Positions 21,301-34,747 of a stretch of DNA of 64,000 bases are shown here, piece after piece. This DNA is from Triplophysa rosa. Its lineage: Eukaryota; Chordata; Actinopteri; Cypriniformes; Nemacheilidae. The stretch lies in the NCBI RefSeq assembly GCF_024868665.1, contig NC_079902.1:14268265-14332264 (forward strand). The letters are read 5' to 3'. The notes below the pieces were generated by a model. The model was not told the origin of the DNA. It ran no database searches and was given only the letters and a program-made list of their open reading frames with translations. The first letter of the stretch is position 1. Each line of letters opens with the position of its first letter. The position numbers were made by a program, and so were the translations under genes.

Positions 21301-23364
21301 AGGTATGGCATGGTTTTATTGCACACATTATAACAGCATCTTAAACTAAGTTTTGCATGCTTTAATCGTATGATTGATATTTGTTACAGATGTGAACAGC
21401 TGGCTGGTCACCTTTGGGTTCCATCTCCATAATAGCATTCCTGGATTCCCAATTCCAAAATCTGAGATGACCCAAGCATCTTATGAACTTGACAAAAGTC
21501 AAATGTGGGATGATCTAACAGTAAGTTTTTCGTTAGATAACAATATATATGTATATTTTTAATTTGCCATTATAATATTTTTTAAAATAATTGTTAAACA
21601 TTGTTTTCACTTTAAGGTGAAAGACTACAGGCCAAAAGGTCATTTTAAGCACACCAGTCAATTTTCAGATTAATTTGCTTCTATATATTTCATTTAACAC
21701 TTATAATATTTCAGTGTAGATTAACAGATTAAGAATTTTTTACCTTTCATTTGCTGATTTCTTGTTTTATACAGTTGAACAGCTCATTCTCTGTAGTTTC
21801 GTTATCACGAAAAACTGCAGGCCGAGGAAAGCCAATATACAGAATCTCAGCATCTTTAACATTCATTTTTTTCTGAATAAGTATTTTCAACACTTTGAGT
21901 CAAAAATATCAACTTGGGGAGCATTTACATAAACCAAACTTTCCATGTTCATTTTTCGGCTAGGCAAGTTTATTTATAGACCAAATTTCATACACGGAGG
22001 TAATTCAAAGTGCTTTACATAGAAATGATTCACAAAGGAAAAAAGGATACATTATTCGTAAGAGATCGTTAAAAAGTAAATTATTTAAAATCACATGTAC
22101 TTAAGAATTTAAAATAATAATAACAAGGAAAAATGTTTTATTTAAAATGATAAAACTGAAAGAAAAGAAAACCGATCTATTCTTATTTTTATTATAGAAG
22201 CATTTGTTCACACAAAGCTTATTTCATATTTATATACCATTTTGAATGAAAAAATATGTCAAAAAGCAGTGTTTAATACATGTGTGTACAATACATAGTA
22301 ATTTTATAAATTAATAATCAGATATTCAAAAAGTCTATGTTGTTCAAATGAAATAACATTTGTAAACATTATATTAAACATGAAATACTAATGTAAATAA
22401 TGTATTGGTAAAGTGTCACAATACTATCTTCATGTTAACAAAAGAACCTTTTTCACATGTAGTGTCTTGCCTTAAAAAAATCTTTATTTTTACTATTTTT
22501 TACATTTTAGGCTTTCAATTGTGATCATGTATTTAGTCTTCCCTTTGGTTTATTTTTCCATCAACTGAAACTAGAGCTTTAGTCTAACAGGGACTCTGTC
22601 ATCTTTTCCAGACCAGCTTTGCAGTCCAGCAGCACATCATCCGACAAGCTCAAGCATTTCTAACATTTGGAAATCTGCCAACGCTTGAGTTTGGTCATAG
22701 CCGAAGGGCTGACAAACCCTGGCTGTGGTTTGCCTCCAGCGATTCACTGATAGGTCGCGGGATCATGTTGGCTCTCTACAAGGGTATTGTGATAACTCGA
22801 GCGCTAAGCCTGGCCAACGAGGACTGCGTCAAGGTTGCCAACATCCTCAACGGCGCCCTTTATTTAAAAGACTTGCACTTTATTATTGACGGCAGAGACA
22901 CGCACTACTTTGTGAAAATGACTTCTCCTGAAGCAGACCTGGCAGCTCTACGGCTCACCAGCGGACGGAAAGAACTGGAGAATTCAGTGAACGTAACGGT
23001 GTCACAGTCCACAGCTGTGCTGGGCGGCCGCACCCGCCGCTTCGCAGATGTGGAGTTCCAGCGGGGGGCTCTCACCCTGCACGTGCGCTACGGCGCGTCC
23101 CTTGATGAGGAACGCGTGCGTGTTTTAGAGCTGGCCAGACAGAGAGCTCTGGCTAACTCATGGATGCATGAGCAGCAGCGGGTACGAAACGGAGAGGAGG
23201 CATCTCGACTGTGGACGGAGGGAGAGAAGAGGCAGCTTCTCAGCAGTGGACGGGTGCAGGGCTATGATGGATACTACGTGCTGTCAGTAGAGCAGTATCC
23301 TGAGCTAGCTGACAGCGTCACCAACATTCAGTTCCTCAGACAAAATGAGATCGGCAAAAGGTAG
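60..23364 (+). CDS. tenm3: Teneurin transmembrane protein, tenm3-like, C-terminal two thirds (14 exons, 5' end outside window)
   Basis: Exons: 60-321, 776-1043, 1912-2055, 9146-9395, 10925-10945, 11993-12225, 13276-13430, 14320-15200, 16104-16279, 16410-16645, 17209-17505, 19691-21302, 21390-21520, 22612-23364. All junctions have GT/AG sites and keep frame, giving 1805 residues ending in TAG. Teneurins are type II single-pass synaptic adhesion proteins that bind latrophilins and act in neuronal partner matching. Visible in order: the ectodomain sheet before the propeller (about residues 1-224), NHL beta-propeller (about 225-620), YD/RHS barrel (about 620-1500, ending [16 protein letters not shown]), toxin-like domain (about 1500-1760) and TCAP (1763-1805). 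The N-terminal cytoplasmic region, membrane segment and EGF repeats must lie upstream. The C-terminal region ([33 protein letters not shown]) is closer to TENM3 than to TENM1, 2 or 4 by recall of the family. It differs from TENM3 at many sites, so it may be a teleost duplicate. Confidence 0.93.
776..1043 (+). CDS. tenm3: teneurin exon b
   Basis: The acceptor ATCACAG ends at 775 and the donor GTAAGT starts at 1044. It encodes [20 protein letters not shown] through [18 protein letters not shown]. The WDKTDAYNQ block is strongly conserved in teneurins. The last base is the first of a codon completed at 1912. Confidence 0.94.
1044..1911 (+). other. teneurin intron, AT-rich
   Basis: This 868-bp intron is AT-rich. 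I see no exon-like stretch or recognisable repeat. A 64-codon minus-strand frame inside it has no family features. Confidence 0.8.
1912..2055 (+). CDS. tenm3: teneurin exon c
   Basis: The acceptor GCCGTAG ends at 1911 and the donor GTGAGA starts at 2056. It encodes [20 protein letters not shown] through [18 protein letters not shown], just before the propeller. The phase joins GAAC-G to GT-ATT at 9146. Confidence 0.94.
4341..4610. repeat. long-hairpin MITE copy, degenerate
   Basis: It has the internal blocks shared by the other copies: GCAGAACACAAAAGAAAAT, then TGACTTCTACTGTATGGACA, then a right arm with TAAATAAATGATGATAGAA. The arms are diverged inverted repeats. Similar copies are at 4738, 15285, 25009, 28142, 32755, 41161 and 54581. 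Confidence 0.7.
4738..5189. repeat. long-hairpin MITE copy carrying a nested insertion
   Basis: The left arm holds GAAAATTCTGTTATCATTTA. The right arm ends in GTGAGTAAATGATGAAAGAA and TGAACTAACCCTTTAA. The centre carries CATTCTTCAAAATATCTTCT. It is interrupted at 4959-5095 by an unrelated GC-rich palindrome. Confidence 0.75.
4959..5095. mobile_element. GC-rich 137-bp near-perfect palindromic MITE with 5-bp target duplication
   Basis: It begins TGTGACAAGCAGAGCGGGAC and ends with the complement of that, and the arms continue as an imperfect palindrome to the centre. The host repeat reads TTTTGTGTT before it and GTGTTCTTCAG after it, so GTGTT at 4954-4958 is duplicated at 5096-5100. It is much richer in GC than its surroundings. 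I cannot assign a superfamily. Confidence 0.75.
9146..9395 (+). CDS. tenm3: teneurin exon d, start of NHL propeller
   Basis: The acceptor ACCTCAG ends at 9145 and the donor GTGGGT starts at 9396. It encodes [36 protein letters not shown] and [19 protein letters not shown], the first NHL blade. The family's usual ALACGIDG reads ALAWGIDG here, so a normally conserved cysteine is tryptophan. Confidence 0.94.
9757..9890. mobile_element. Tc1-like transposon relic, left part
   Basis: It holds GCTGCTGAAAAATTAAGAGA and AAAATGATCATTTTTGTTTC, blocks I associate with an old teleost Tc1-like family. A related fragment is at 25955-26260. No open frame remains. Confidence 0.45.
9898..10590. repeat. interspersed repeat inserted in the Tc1-like relic
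   Basis: It starts GCAGGGCCCTATCATACACT and is rich in GCGCAA-type words. It ends near CTTGCGCCTTGCGCTTTAGA and TCGCCTTGCGCTTTAAG. A matching right terminal repeat is not intact, so the class is unknown. The 65- and 109-codon frames in it have no family match. Confidence 0.4.
10925..10945 (+). CDS. tenm3: teneurin NHL microexon (7 codons, NKDFRHS type)
   Basis: The sequence runs AAAG, then 21 bases, then GTGAGT. In the teneurin frame it adds RNKDFRHS across the junctions (one base, six codons, two bases). This is the known short alternatively spliced insert of the vertebrate teneurin propeller, which affects partner binding. Exon d joins in frame either to this exon or directly to 11993, so both forms are possible. 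A long pyrimidine tract lies upstream. Confidence 0.88.
10946..11992 (+). other. teneurin intron
   Basis: No repeat or exon is recognised here. The open frames inside (for example 11633-11860) run through low-complexity intron sequence. Confidence 0.7.
11993..12225 (+). CDS. tenm3: teneurin exon e, NHL propeller
   Basis: The acceptor CCCAAG ends at 11992 and the donor GTATTG starts at 12226. It encodes [49 protein letters not shown] and LLTGPK, an NHL blade with the conserved cysteine pair region. Confidence 0.93.
12226..13275 (+). other. teneurin intron
   Basis: No recognisable repeat or exon. It ends in a strong pyrimidine tract before 13276. Confidence 0.75.
13276..13430 (+). CDS. tenm3: teneurin exon f, NHL propeller
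   Basis: The acceptor CCCCAG ends at 13275 and the donor GTGACA starts at 13431. It encodes [20 protein letters not shown] and [20 protein letters not shown], near-invariant teneurin NHL sequence. Confidence 0.95.
13431..14319 (+). other. teneurin intron, AT-rich
   Basis: AT-rich with small runs such as TAATAATAATAATAA near 13990. Nothing else is recognised. Confidence 0.75.
14320..15200 (+). CDS. tenm3: teneurin exon g, end of NHL and start of YD barrel
   Basis: The acceptor CTTTAG ends at 14319 and the donor GTAAGG starts at 15201. In 293 codons it carries [75 protein letters not shown] and [18 protein letters not shown]. It spans the last blades and the first YD-type strands. Confidence 0.95.
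15285..15742. repeat. long-hairpin MITE copy, interrupted
   Basis: The left part has AACACAAAAGAAGATATTTT and the right arm of the stem has CATTCTTCGAAATATCTTCT. The terminal piece GATGAAAGATTATTCATTTT, then TGGGTGAAA, lies only after 15690, so another repeat splits this copy. Confidence 0.6.
15448..15690. repeat. hairpin repeat with GGTTCTTTAAAGAACC core, nested
   Basis: It contains TTTTTGGTTCCACAAAGAAC, the self-complementary GGTTCTTTAAAGAACC and TTATGGAACCATTTAGAC. It sits inside the long-hairpin MITE and has no coding content. Confidence 0.55.
15745..15870. repeat. degenerate TAGCAACC-type tandem repeat
   Basis: Words such as CCTAGCAACCACAAG, TTAGCAACCGCATAGCAACC and CTAGCAACAC recur at irregular spacing, like a decayed minisatellite. 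Confidence 0.5.
16104..16279 (+). CDS. tenm3: teneurin exon h, YD barrel
   Basis: The acceptor CTCATAG ends at 16103 and the donor GTAACC starts at 16280. It encodes [20 protein letters not shown], a typical YD/RHS repeat strand pair, followed by a less conserved segment. Confidence 0.93.
16280..16409 (+). repeat. short intron containing a SINE-like tail
   Basis: This 130-bp intron contains TAAGTTGCTTTGGAAAATGC then ATTAATGCCAAATGTAAATG. That resembles the common teleost SINE tail (TTGGATAAAAGCATCTGCCA type, as at 26530). The copy is diverged and lacks a head. Confidence 0.4.
16410..16645 (+). CDS. tenm3: teneurin exon i, YD barrel
   Basis: The acceptor TTTGCAG ends at 16409 and the donor GTACGT starts at 16646. 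It encodes [40 protein letters not shown] and [12 protein letters not shown], ending VFGRKLR. Confidence 0.94.
17209..17505 (+). CDS. tenm3: teneurin exon j, YD barrel
   Basis: The acceptor CTCGAAG ends at 17208 and the donor GTAAAG starts at 17506. It encodes [54 protein letters not shown] and YTYLEK, classic YD repeats. Confidence 0.95.
17506..19690 (+). other. teneurin intron, AT-rich, probable decayed transposon sequence
   Basis: Strongly AT-rich. At 17713 (CCAGGGTTCTGCAGTG) and about 18615 (CAGCCCTGCATGCAG) there are hAT-like end words in opposite orientation, but no full target duplication, so I do not call an element. No exon is seen. Confidence 0.5.
19691..21302 (+). CDS. tenm3: teneurin exon k, main YD/RHS barrel exon
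   Basis: The acceptor ATTCTAG ends at 19690 and the donor GTATGG starts at 21303. This 537-codon exon has many YD repeats ([104 protein letters not shown]). It closes with the RHS core signature [16 protein letters not shown]. The barrel encloses the C-terminal region in known structures. Confidence 0.97.
21390..21520 (+). CDS. tenm3: teneurin exon l
   Basis: The acceptor TTACAG ends at 21389 and the donor GTAAGT starts at 21521. It encodes [20 protein letters not shown] and [20 protein letters not shown]. This matches TENM3-type sequence best. Confidence 0.94.
21521..22611 (+). other. teneurin intron with a SINE/LINE-tail-like fragment
   Basis: AT-rich. Positions 21958-22110 (GGCAAGTTTATTTATAGACC then TCAAAGTGCTTTACATAGAA) look like a widespread teleost SINE/LINE 3' tail. 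The remainder is unremarkable. Confidence 0.5.
21958..22110. repeat. SINE/LINE 3'-tail-like fragment
   Basis: It carries GGCAAGTTTATTTATAGACC and AATTCAAAGTGCTTTACATA, words I associate with a common teleost L2/SINE tail. It is diverged and has no promoter box or coding part. Confidence 0.4.
22612..23364 (+). CDS. tenm3: teneurin last coding exon: toxin-like domain and TCAP
   Basis: The acceptor TTTCCAG ends at 22611 and the TAG stop is 23362-23364. It encodes [63 protein letters not shown] and the C-terminal associated peptide. The final 43 residues (from 23233, [20 protein letters not shown] to [11 protein letters not shown]) follow a basic GEKR site. They end in GKR, the form expected for an amidated peptide. 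Confidence 0.96.
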   Translation, partial: TSFAVQQHIIRQAQAFLTFGNLPTLEFGHSRRADKPWLWFASSDSLIGRGIMLALYKGIVITRALSLANEDCVKVANILNGALYLKDLHFIIDGRDTHYFVKMTSPEADLAALRLTSGRKELENSVNVTVSQSTAVLGGRTRRFADVEFQRGALTLHVRYGASLDEERVRVLELARQRALANSWMHEQQRVRNGEEASRLWTEGEKRQLLSSGRVQGYDGYYVLSVEQYPELADSVTNIQFLRQNEIGKR

Positions 23365-24249
23365 TGAACAGACCGACCACTCTCCACTGCGATTTTGAAA
23401 TAAAAGAACAAGTTAATTGGGGAACATGCTGTGGTTTGACACGTGTGACATTTTCTGAGAGTTTGTGAAAACTCTACTACTCTTGGTCTAACACCATTAA
23501 AGCAACGCTGTGCGTTGTGACACGTCAATGTGTTTTCTCAAAGGCCTTAACCAAGGCTACTGCTGTGGAGCACAATGAAATGATAAACTTAAGAGTCAAG
23601 ACACAAGCCTGATTCATAGAAATATTCATTTCTTTATTTAACTATTTATTAATTGTTCATTTTTACAAGCACTATTCAAATATTTCCCATATAGAGATAT
23701 AATGTGTCGTACCTTTTGAAAACTGAAAATGTTTACATCTGCATATTACTGTACAACTGCAAAAACACCACACATGATGTCAGGTGGTTTACTGTAGCCA
23801 GCTATAAACTTTACACTGTAATATTTTTATATTTATTCAGATTTGTCTTATTTTGTGTGTACGTTTCATGAGATTCATAATTGGAAAAAGTCTGTTGGCA
23901 ATCATGTAATTTGCAACGGGACCTCCCTTAAAATATGACATTACAAAGGTTTTTGTGCTATTTCTTTTTTTGTTTGACCTGTTTTACTTTTAAGTCACAA
24001 ACAACATCGTTTAAAGTGACAGAAAAGTTTGATTTGTAGCCATTTTTGGTGCACCTTAACTTAATAAACTGGACATATAATGAATGAAATGGCAGCACAG
24101 CACAGCACAGCACAGCAAATATGTAAATGTCTGGACTTATGTAAATGAGTGTTTACCTGTATATTTTTAAAATTAAAAGCAAATATTAGCTTTTTTTGGT
24201 TACAGGTCCCAATGAAAATATTTATGAAAATTGTTTGTACTTAAAAAGA

Positions 24250-24255
24250 AATAAA
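24250..24255 (+). promoter_or_regulatory. candidate poly(A) signal of the teneurin gene
   Basis: AATAAA lies about 890 bp after the stop. Alternatives at 23399 and 24063 are equally canonical. Confidence 0.35.
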
Positions 24256-25008
24256 GGCTAAAATCACTTATTTCTAAAGCTTTTTTTCATTCTCAAACCA
24301 GAACGTTATAAACATAATACACCATTACCCCGTTTAATGGCAAACATAAGTCTGCATCCAGGCAAAACAATAGTGATTTACTTCTGTTGTCACACTGCTA
24401 GGACTTTGAAGTAAGATATGAGAGCTTATATGAATAAATTTTAAATCAAAACTCACTTTCATCTGCTGTAGCAGTAGTTGATACATGAATAACTTACATT
24501 TATAATTGCTGTCTGTGTAAAATCACATTGAGTGATCAAAGGCAGGAGATTGGTGTGTGTAAAGCGTTAAATGAATGTGCACGCTGAATCATGGAAAGCT
24601 GTAAATCCACTATTTTATTTAACAACCGTTAAAGCAACTTTTTTATTCATTTTTATTTATGGCCACAGACTGTAGGTGCTTCACAGACACTGTTTACATC
24701 ATATTTCCATTTACAGAGTTGAACTGTTTCTTAAATGGAGATTATGGAAATTTGTTTTCTCATTAATGCTAAACTGTAAAGAGAAGCATGAAACAATCAC
24801 AATACAGTATTTATTGAGCGACTAATGCTTACCATTTTGACACTAGTGCCCTCTTGTGAAACTCATTGTTAAAGCAGTCAGTCTAAATAAGGTTCTTGGT
24901 TGGGTGCTCTGAATCATTAACTCTGATTGATACAGTTGATAGTCAAAGCTGAAGTGTCTGGATGTGAATATAGAGAGTTTTAGATATAGTGGAATTGTTA
25001 AAGGGATA

Positions 25009-25280
25009 GTTCACCCAAAAATGAAAATTCTGTCATCATATATTAACCTCTTGTAATTTAAAACATGTATGACTTTCTTCTGCAGAACACAAAAAATATA
25101 TATTTTGAAGGATACTGGTAACCGAACAGTGGTGCTACCCATTCACTTCTATATATGGACACAAAAACAATGCAAGTCAATGGATACCGCCTTTGTTGTT
25201 GTTTTTTCAGTTTTGGGTAAACTCTTTAGGAAAAAAGGACAATCTTTCATTCCTATTTTTTTTACTCACCTTTATGTTCC
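25009..25280. repeat. long-hairpin MITE copy, left arm well preserved
   Basis: It starts AAAGGGATAGTTCACCCAAA, continues AATGAAAATTCTGTCATCAT and has CAGAACACAAAAAATATAT in the stem. The right arm is decayed. Confidence 0.7.
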
Positions 25281-25954
25281 ATGTATGACTTATTAGAAAG
25301 TAATATTAGAAAGAAAAGACATTTTGGAAAGTTAGTGACCAACAGCCTCTTTCACTTTCAGAAATTAAGCAGCATCAATATTTCATTAGAATTTCAACAG
25401 ACACTATAACTAAAAATGTAAGGTGAATAAGGCAAACAGAATGATCTTTTAGATATTAAAGGGACTACATGTTTATAAGTCATAATGCTTCTCGTCTTTA
25501 TAAAAGTTTGAGGTTGCTACTGTACAGTCAGAGGTTCAGACTTAATCTATCAGACATACAAACTCTGATGAAGACCACATTTTCTAAATGCTTTAAATTC
25601 AATATTCATCAATATTAATATCAGAATGTATTAACCCATGATAATTTGTTTGTAGATACCTGACTCCTGTGGCTGTTAACATACACCACAAGATCCTGCT
25701 GTGTGTATATTTATCGAATCTGTAAATGGGGTAAAGTGGAAAATGAGATTACATAACATAGACGTGCTGCTTGGAACGAAGTGTTATGTAAAAACCCCTT
25801 TTAGGTCAGGGCTTTCTGGAGATCCCGCATATTGTATACGTTAAAATATGTTTTATAGATTGAGAAAAACAGTTTGAAAGCCGTATTTTAACTGCTTAAT
25901 ATTATAAATGATGGAGACCTTCAGTATATCATGGAATGCCTTATAATATACAGT

Positions 25955-26260
25955 AATAGCCGCAGAAAAAATAAAGAGACCATTCCGAATGTTCATTTCA
26001 AATCAGTATTTCTAGATGTATTGTGGCCATTTCAGTCCAGTGTCTGTTGAATTTCAACAAAACCAAACCTCAGGAGTGAGAAAGTCATCCAACAGCAATG
26101 TGAAAGACTGAAAGCATGACAAGACAAAATTGAGGTTATCGCATAAAAAACGTTTCCTAAATACATGTACAAATATTACTGTCGTATTGCTTAAACGTGA
26201 ATATAAATGTATTTTCTTTGCAGTATTTGAGGTCTGAAAAAATACAGAGCATATTTTCTG
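25955..26260. mobile_element. Tc1-like transposon relic
   Basis: It contains CGCAGAAAAAATAAAGAGAC, GTCTGTTGAATTTCAACA, AACAGCAATGTGAAAGACTG and TTTGCAGTATTTGAGGTCTG. The same words occur in the relic at 9757-10800. No open reading frame survives. Confidence 0.45.
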
Positions 26261-26444
26261 TTATTTTGACCTGTTTCTCCAGGTTTACTTTTCTACTAGT
26301 AGAATTTTTTTTTTTTAAATTTGGGAGAAATATTGTTGGTAGTTCATAGAATAAACAATAATCATAATAATCAATATACATAACAATAATCACTTTACCT
26401 AAATACATATAGGAAACTGAAAATTATTTTACGTGGCTGTATAT

Positions 26445-26575
26445 ATTTGACTTGCAACGCCAAGGACATGGGTTCGATCCCAGGGGATTGCATGTAGTCA
26501 GAAACAAATGTATGGTACAATGCCATGTGTCGCTTTGGATAAAAGCATCTGCCAAATGCATAAATGTCAATGTAC
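26445..26575 (+). repeat. tRNA-derived SINE, 5'-truncated
   Basis: It has a pol III B-box GGTTCGATCCC at 26471-26481. A typical teleost SINE tail follows (TTTGGATAAAAGCATCTGCC then AAATGCATAAATGTCAATG). The A-box part is missing. Confidence 0.65.
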
Positions 26576-27639
26576 TGAATACAGACATTTCATATGCATT
26601 TAAAACACTTGATGCAAATGCAATGAACTTCTAGTAAATTGCCATCAAGTGTGTAACTCGTGAGCAATGCTTTCTGCAAGGCAAGGTCTGATGAAGCCAC
26701 CAAGACCACTGTGTTGTTTCAGTGCAATGAATGTTAATTGTTTGCAAATGCACGGAGGAAAAACCGTCCCTGTTTTAGCCGTATTAGCCATGCTCTCTGT
26801 TTTCTGGTTTAATCCACAATGCACCACGCTGTTCTGCCCCAGCGTCTGATTAACACTGCCCTCAAACACACATTCATTCACAATCAATTTCCTTTCCTGT
26901 TAGAAATGAGTTATGATTGCGTTTCAAGTGCCTAAAGTCCTCAGTTTTACCACAGTGCTCTAGTTTTCTTTTTCTTTCCAGATTATAAAATTACACTCCT
27001 GCCAATAATAAAAGTGCTTCCTGAAGGTCACTTGATCCTGTATTGTGTCGTCACCGACAGCCTTCTTTTTGTTTTCCTTATGTCCTGGGTTGGCAGATTT
27101 GATGGATTAGCCACCTCGTCTTAAAAGGTATGAAAACAATGACACTGCTGCCTGTCGCCGGCTCGCTCAATATCAGCAGACTCTTGTGCCCTAGCAGTGC
27201 ATTTCGAAGGACACGAGATATGCTATAGCATATGAAGACGAGCTAACTGTCTTACTACCACACACACATCAAATCCCCAGACAACCATCCCAAACCTTTA
27301 ACCTTTTACAATCTGTTCAGGCTAGCCAGAGTTCACCTGTTACCCACAATTCATCAGAATCTTTTCAAAAGGAAACACAGACAAGTGTGTTCCTGAATCA
27401 TGCATGTACAAAACACAAAAGCAGAACATTTGAAACACTTGAAATTGTCTGTTACTTTGGTAAAGTTATTACTAGATAAATGCAGATAAACAAGACACAA
27501 AGCAAATGAATGTCAGTGTGAATGGACATGATTAAAACGATGCCTTTTGCTCTGATTGTTTCCCCTATGCAGCATCATACTTTTTTACCTTAATCACAAC
27601 AATAAAACTATCTAGAGTAGAGAACACACAGTGGAATGA

Positions 27640-27940
27640 GACCATTAACATTAAATACAAATTCTGGCACCATTTACTTACCCTAGAGTTCTTCCAAATC
27701 TGTATAAATTTCTTTGTTTGGTTGAACACAGAGAAAGATATTTGGAAGAACGCTTGTAACCAAACAGTTCTTGGCCACCCTTGACTAACATAGTAAGAAA
27801 AACGACAAAGGTAATCAAAAGTGTCCCAGAACTGCCTTTTCTTCAAAATATCTTCTTTTGTGTTCCAAAACACTTGTTTTGTTTGTTGTGGCCAGGAACT
27901 TTCTGGTTAGAAGCATTCTTCCAAATATCTTTCTCTTTCA
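27640..27940. repeat. long-hairpin MITE variant
   Basis: It carries ATATTTGGAAGAACGCTTGT then AACCAAACAGTTCTTGGCCA, and the opposite arm AGCATTCTTCCAAATATCTT. The same variant is at 32755-33070. Confidence 0.6.
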
Positions 27941-28141
27941 AAGGAAAGTAGAAACTAAAAAGACCCAAACACAGTCTCACGGGAAATCGTTAAATTGTCA
28001 CGAACCGCAATCTATTAATTCGTGTTCTCGGTTGAAAGACCACCTTAACATAACAGTCGCCATTGAAGTCACGGATTTGGATTTACAAAGTGCAAGGTTA
28101 AAAATGGAAACATTTGAGCATAGTTCAAGTAGTAAACCTTC

Positions 28142-28421
28142 AAAATGAAAATTCTATCATCATTTACTCTTGTCATTTCCAACCTGTATGACATGCTTTC
28201 TTACACAGAACACAAAATACAATATTTTTTAAGAATATTGTTAACAGCCCCTATTCACTTGCATCGGTTAGAAGTGAATGGAGGCCTGTGCTGTTCTGTT
28301 ACCAACACTTTCAAAATATCTTCTTTTGTGTTCTGCAGAAGAGAGAAAGTCATACAGGTTTGAAATGACAAGAGGGTGAGTAAATGATGACAGAATTTTC
28401 ATGTTGAAGGTGAACTACTTT
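28142..28421. repeat. long-hairpin MITE copy
   Basis: It has AAAATGAAAATTCTATCATC at the left and GTGAGTAAATGATGACAGAA, TTTTCATG at the right as an inverted repeat. The inner stem is AACACAAAATACAATATTTT against AAAATATCTTCTTTTGTGTT. It lies about 350 bp upstream of the tdo2 start. Confidence 0.72.
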
Positions 28422-28696
28422 CAGGCAAATTCTGGCTAAAAACTTGAGTTTGCTGTATATTGACTTAAATATGTTTAATTTATGTACAACCCCCAACTCA
28501 TGTCGCTATAAAGTCAAAGTTCTGTTTCAAATCCAATTTGTCAAGTATACACATTGTTTTGAGGATTTCACATAAGATAAGAAAAAGTACATGGAGTTCA
28601 CCGGTTACAGGGTTCATCCACCGTTAAACACGAGTGTCCAGAAGGGAGGTGGAACGGATCTAAATGTGATTGGACAATCATCATGTGAGAAAATAT

Positions 28697-28702
28697 TATA
28701 AA
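28697..28702 (+). promoter_or_regulatory. possible TATA box of tdo2
   Basis: TATAAA lies 69 bp upstream of the proposed tdo2 ATG, at a spacing that would give a short 5' UTR. Liver-type genes such as this often have a TATA box, but the surroundings are AT-rich, so a chance match is possible. Confidence 0.35.
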
Positions 28703-28770
28703 ATGTGCAGAAATCCTTGAAAATGGTTTGAAGTGGGAGAAAACCATTACTTGTGTAACATATTTTAGCC

Positions 28771-33780
<5,010 letters not shown>

Positions 33781-34061
33781 ACAAAGCTGTCATGGCACAG
33801 CGGCAAGTGTGTTACTCACCATTCAGAAGAGCTGGAGACCCATGGGAACCTATGGGGACACAGGATTGAGTCTGGCGTGTGAAATTTCCAAATATTTTAT
33901 CACAAGTAATATTTATATCACAGGTTTGTGGTTAAGTTTGTAATAGTAGAGGTTTAAAAGCTATATTGATGCTTTAGTCGTACAATAATGTCAACTCAAG
34001 CGTGTCAATATAATGTAATATATCAAATACTGTATATGTGAGGTCAACAGATTATTTTGTA

Positions 34062-34067
34062 AATAAA
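34062..34067 (+). promoter_or_regulatory. poly(A) signal of tdo2
   Basis: AATAAA lies 282 bp after the stop. The opposite-strand TTTATT motifs that may serve ctso are at 34089-34094 and 34121-34126, so the convergent genes probably end within tens of bases of each other. Confidence 0.6.
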
Positions 34068-34712
34068 GATAATACAAATGATTTGTGGTTTATTTGAAAA
34101 CATGTGAAAATGTATTCTTGTTTATTTACTATTGAAACACATGTCAGAGTGTTCTTAAAATGTACTCAAATATAAAACTAGTAAACAGTACAAAGTCTGT
34201 GTAGTTACAAAACATGTAGGACAGTAGATAAATGATATCTAGCAATAGAATCTGTAGTAAAGCTTTCATTAGTATTCACAATAATACAGTGGGCTCAAAA
34301 AACATTTGAACATTTTTGAAATACATATTTTGTCTATCTTGTCACATTATCTTTGATGAGTTTACCGTGTGTCCTATAGCAATGCAACATTATTATTATG
34401 CAAATAAAACACATGTTAAATGCACAAAAAGCGTTTGGTTAAAATCTGTGTAAAATGTGTTTCCTAACTAAAATTGGCCCTGACTGAGAGATTATTTTGG
34501 GCTACAGTGATTTACAGGATTAGGAATATTGGGAATTACACAGAATCATTTGCTTTGAATTCAAGAGGCACCAGGATTTTTAGCCACAATCCACACAAGA
34601 ACGTTTACCAGCTGCATTTGAGACCTGAGTCAGGTTCTTGTCCTCGGGCTGATATTTTCAAATGTTGATCTGTGACTTGCTGATCCCTCAAGTATGAAGA
34701 TTGTTAACTGAT

Positions 34713-34747
34713 TTATACAAAAGCAGCAGCAACACTTTCCGCAATGC
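34713..34747 (-). CDS. ctso: ctso exon 8 (last, 35 bp)
   Basis: Read on the minus strand: TTTCTAG, then GC ATT GCG GAA AGT and on to TAA. It encodes [10 protein letters not shown] after a split glycine codon, the expected cathepsin O C-terminus. It is too short to appear as an open frame of its own. Confidence 0.85.

Larger units (their letters stand above)
23365..28770 (+). other. teneurin 3' UTR and spacer to tdo2
   Basis: Candidate AATAAA signals after the stop are at 23399, 24063 and 24250; which is used is unknown. A short (CAGCA)n run is at 24092-24117. MITE, Tc1 and SINE copies occupy parts of 25009-28421. No gene is recognised in between. Confidence 0.6.
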
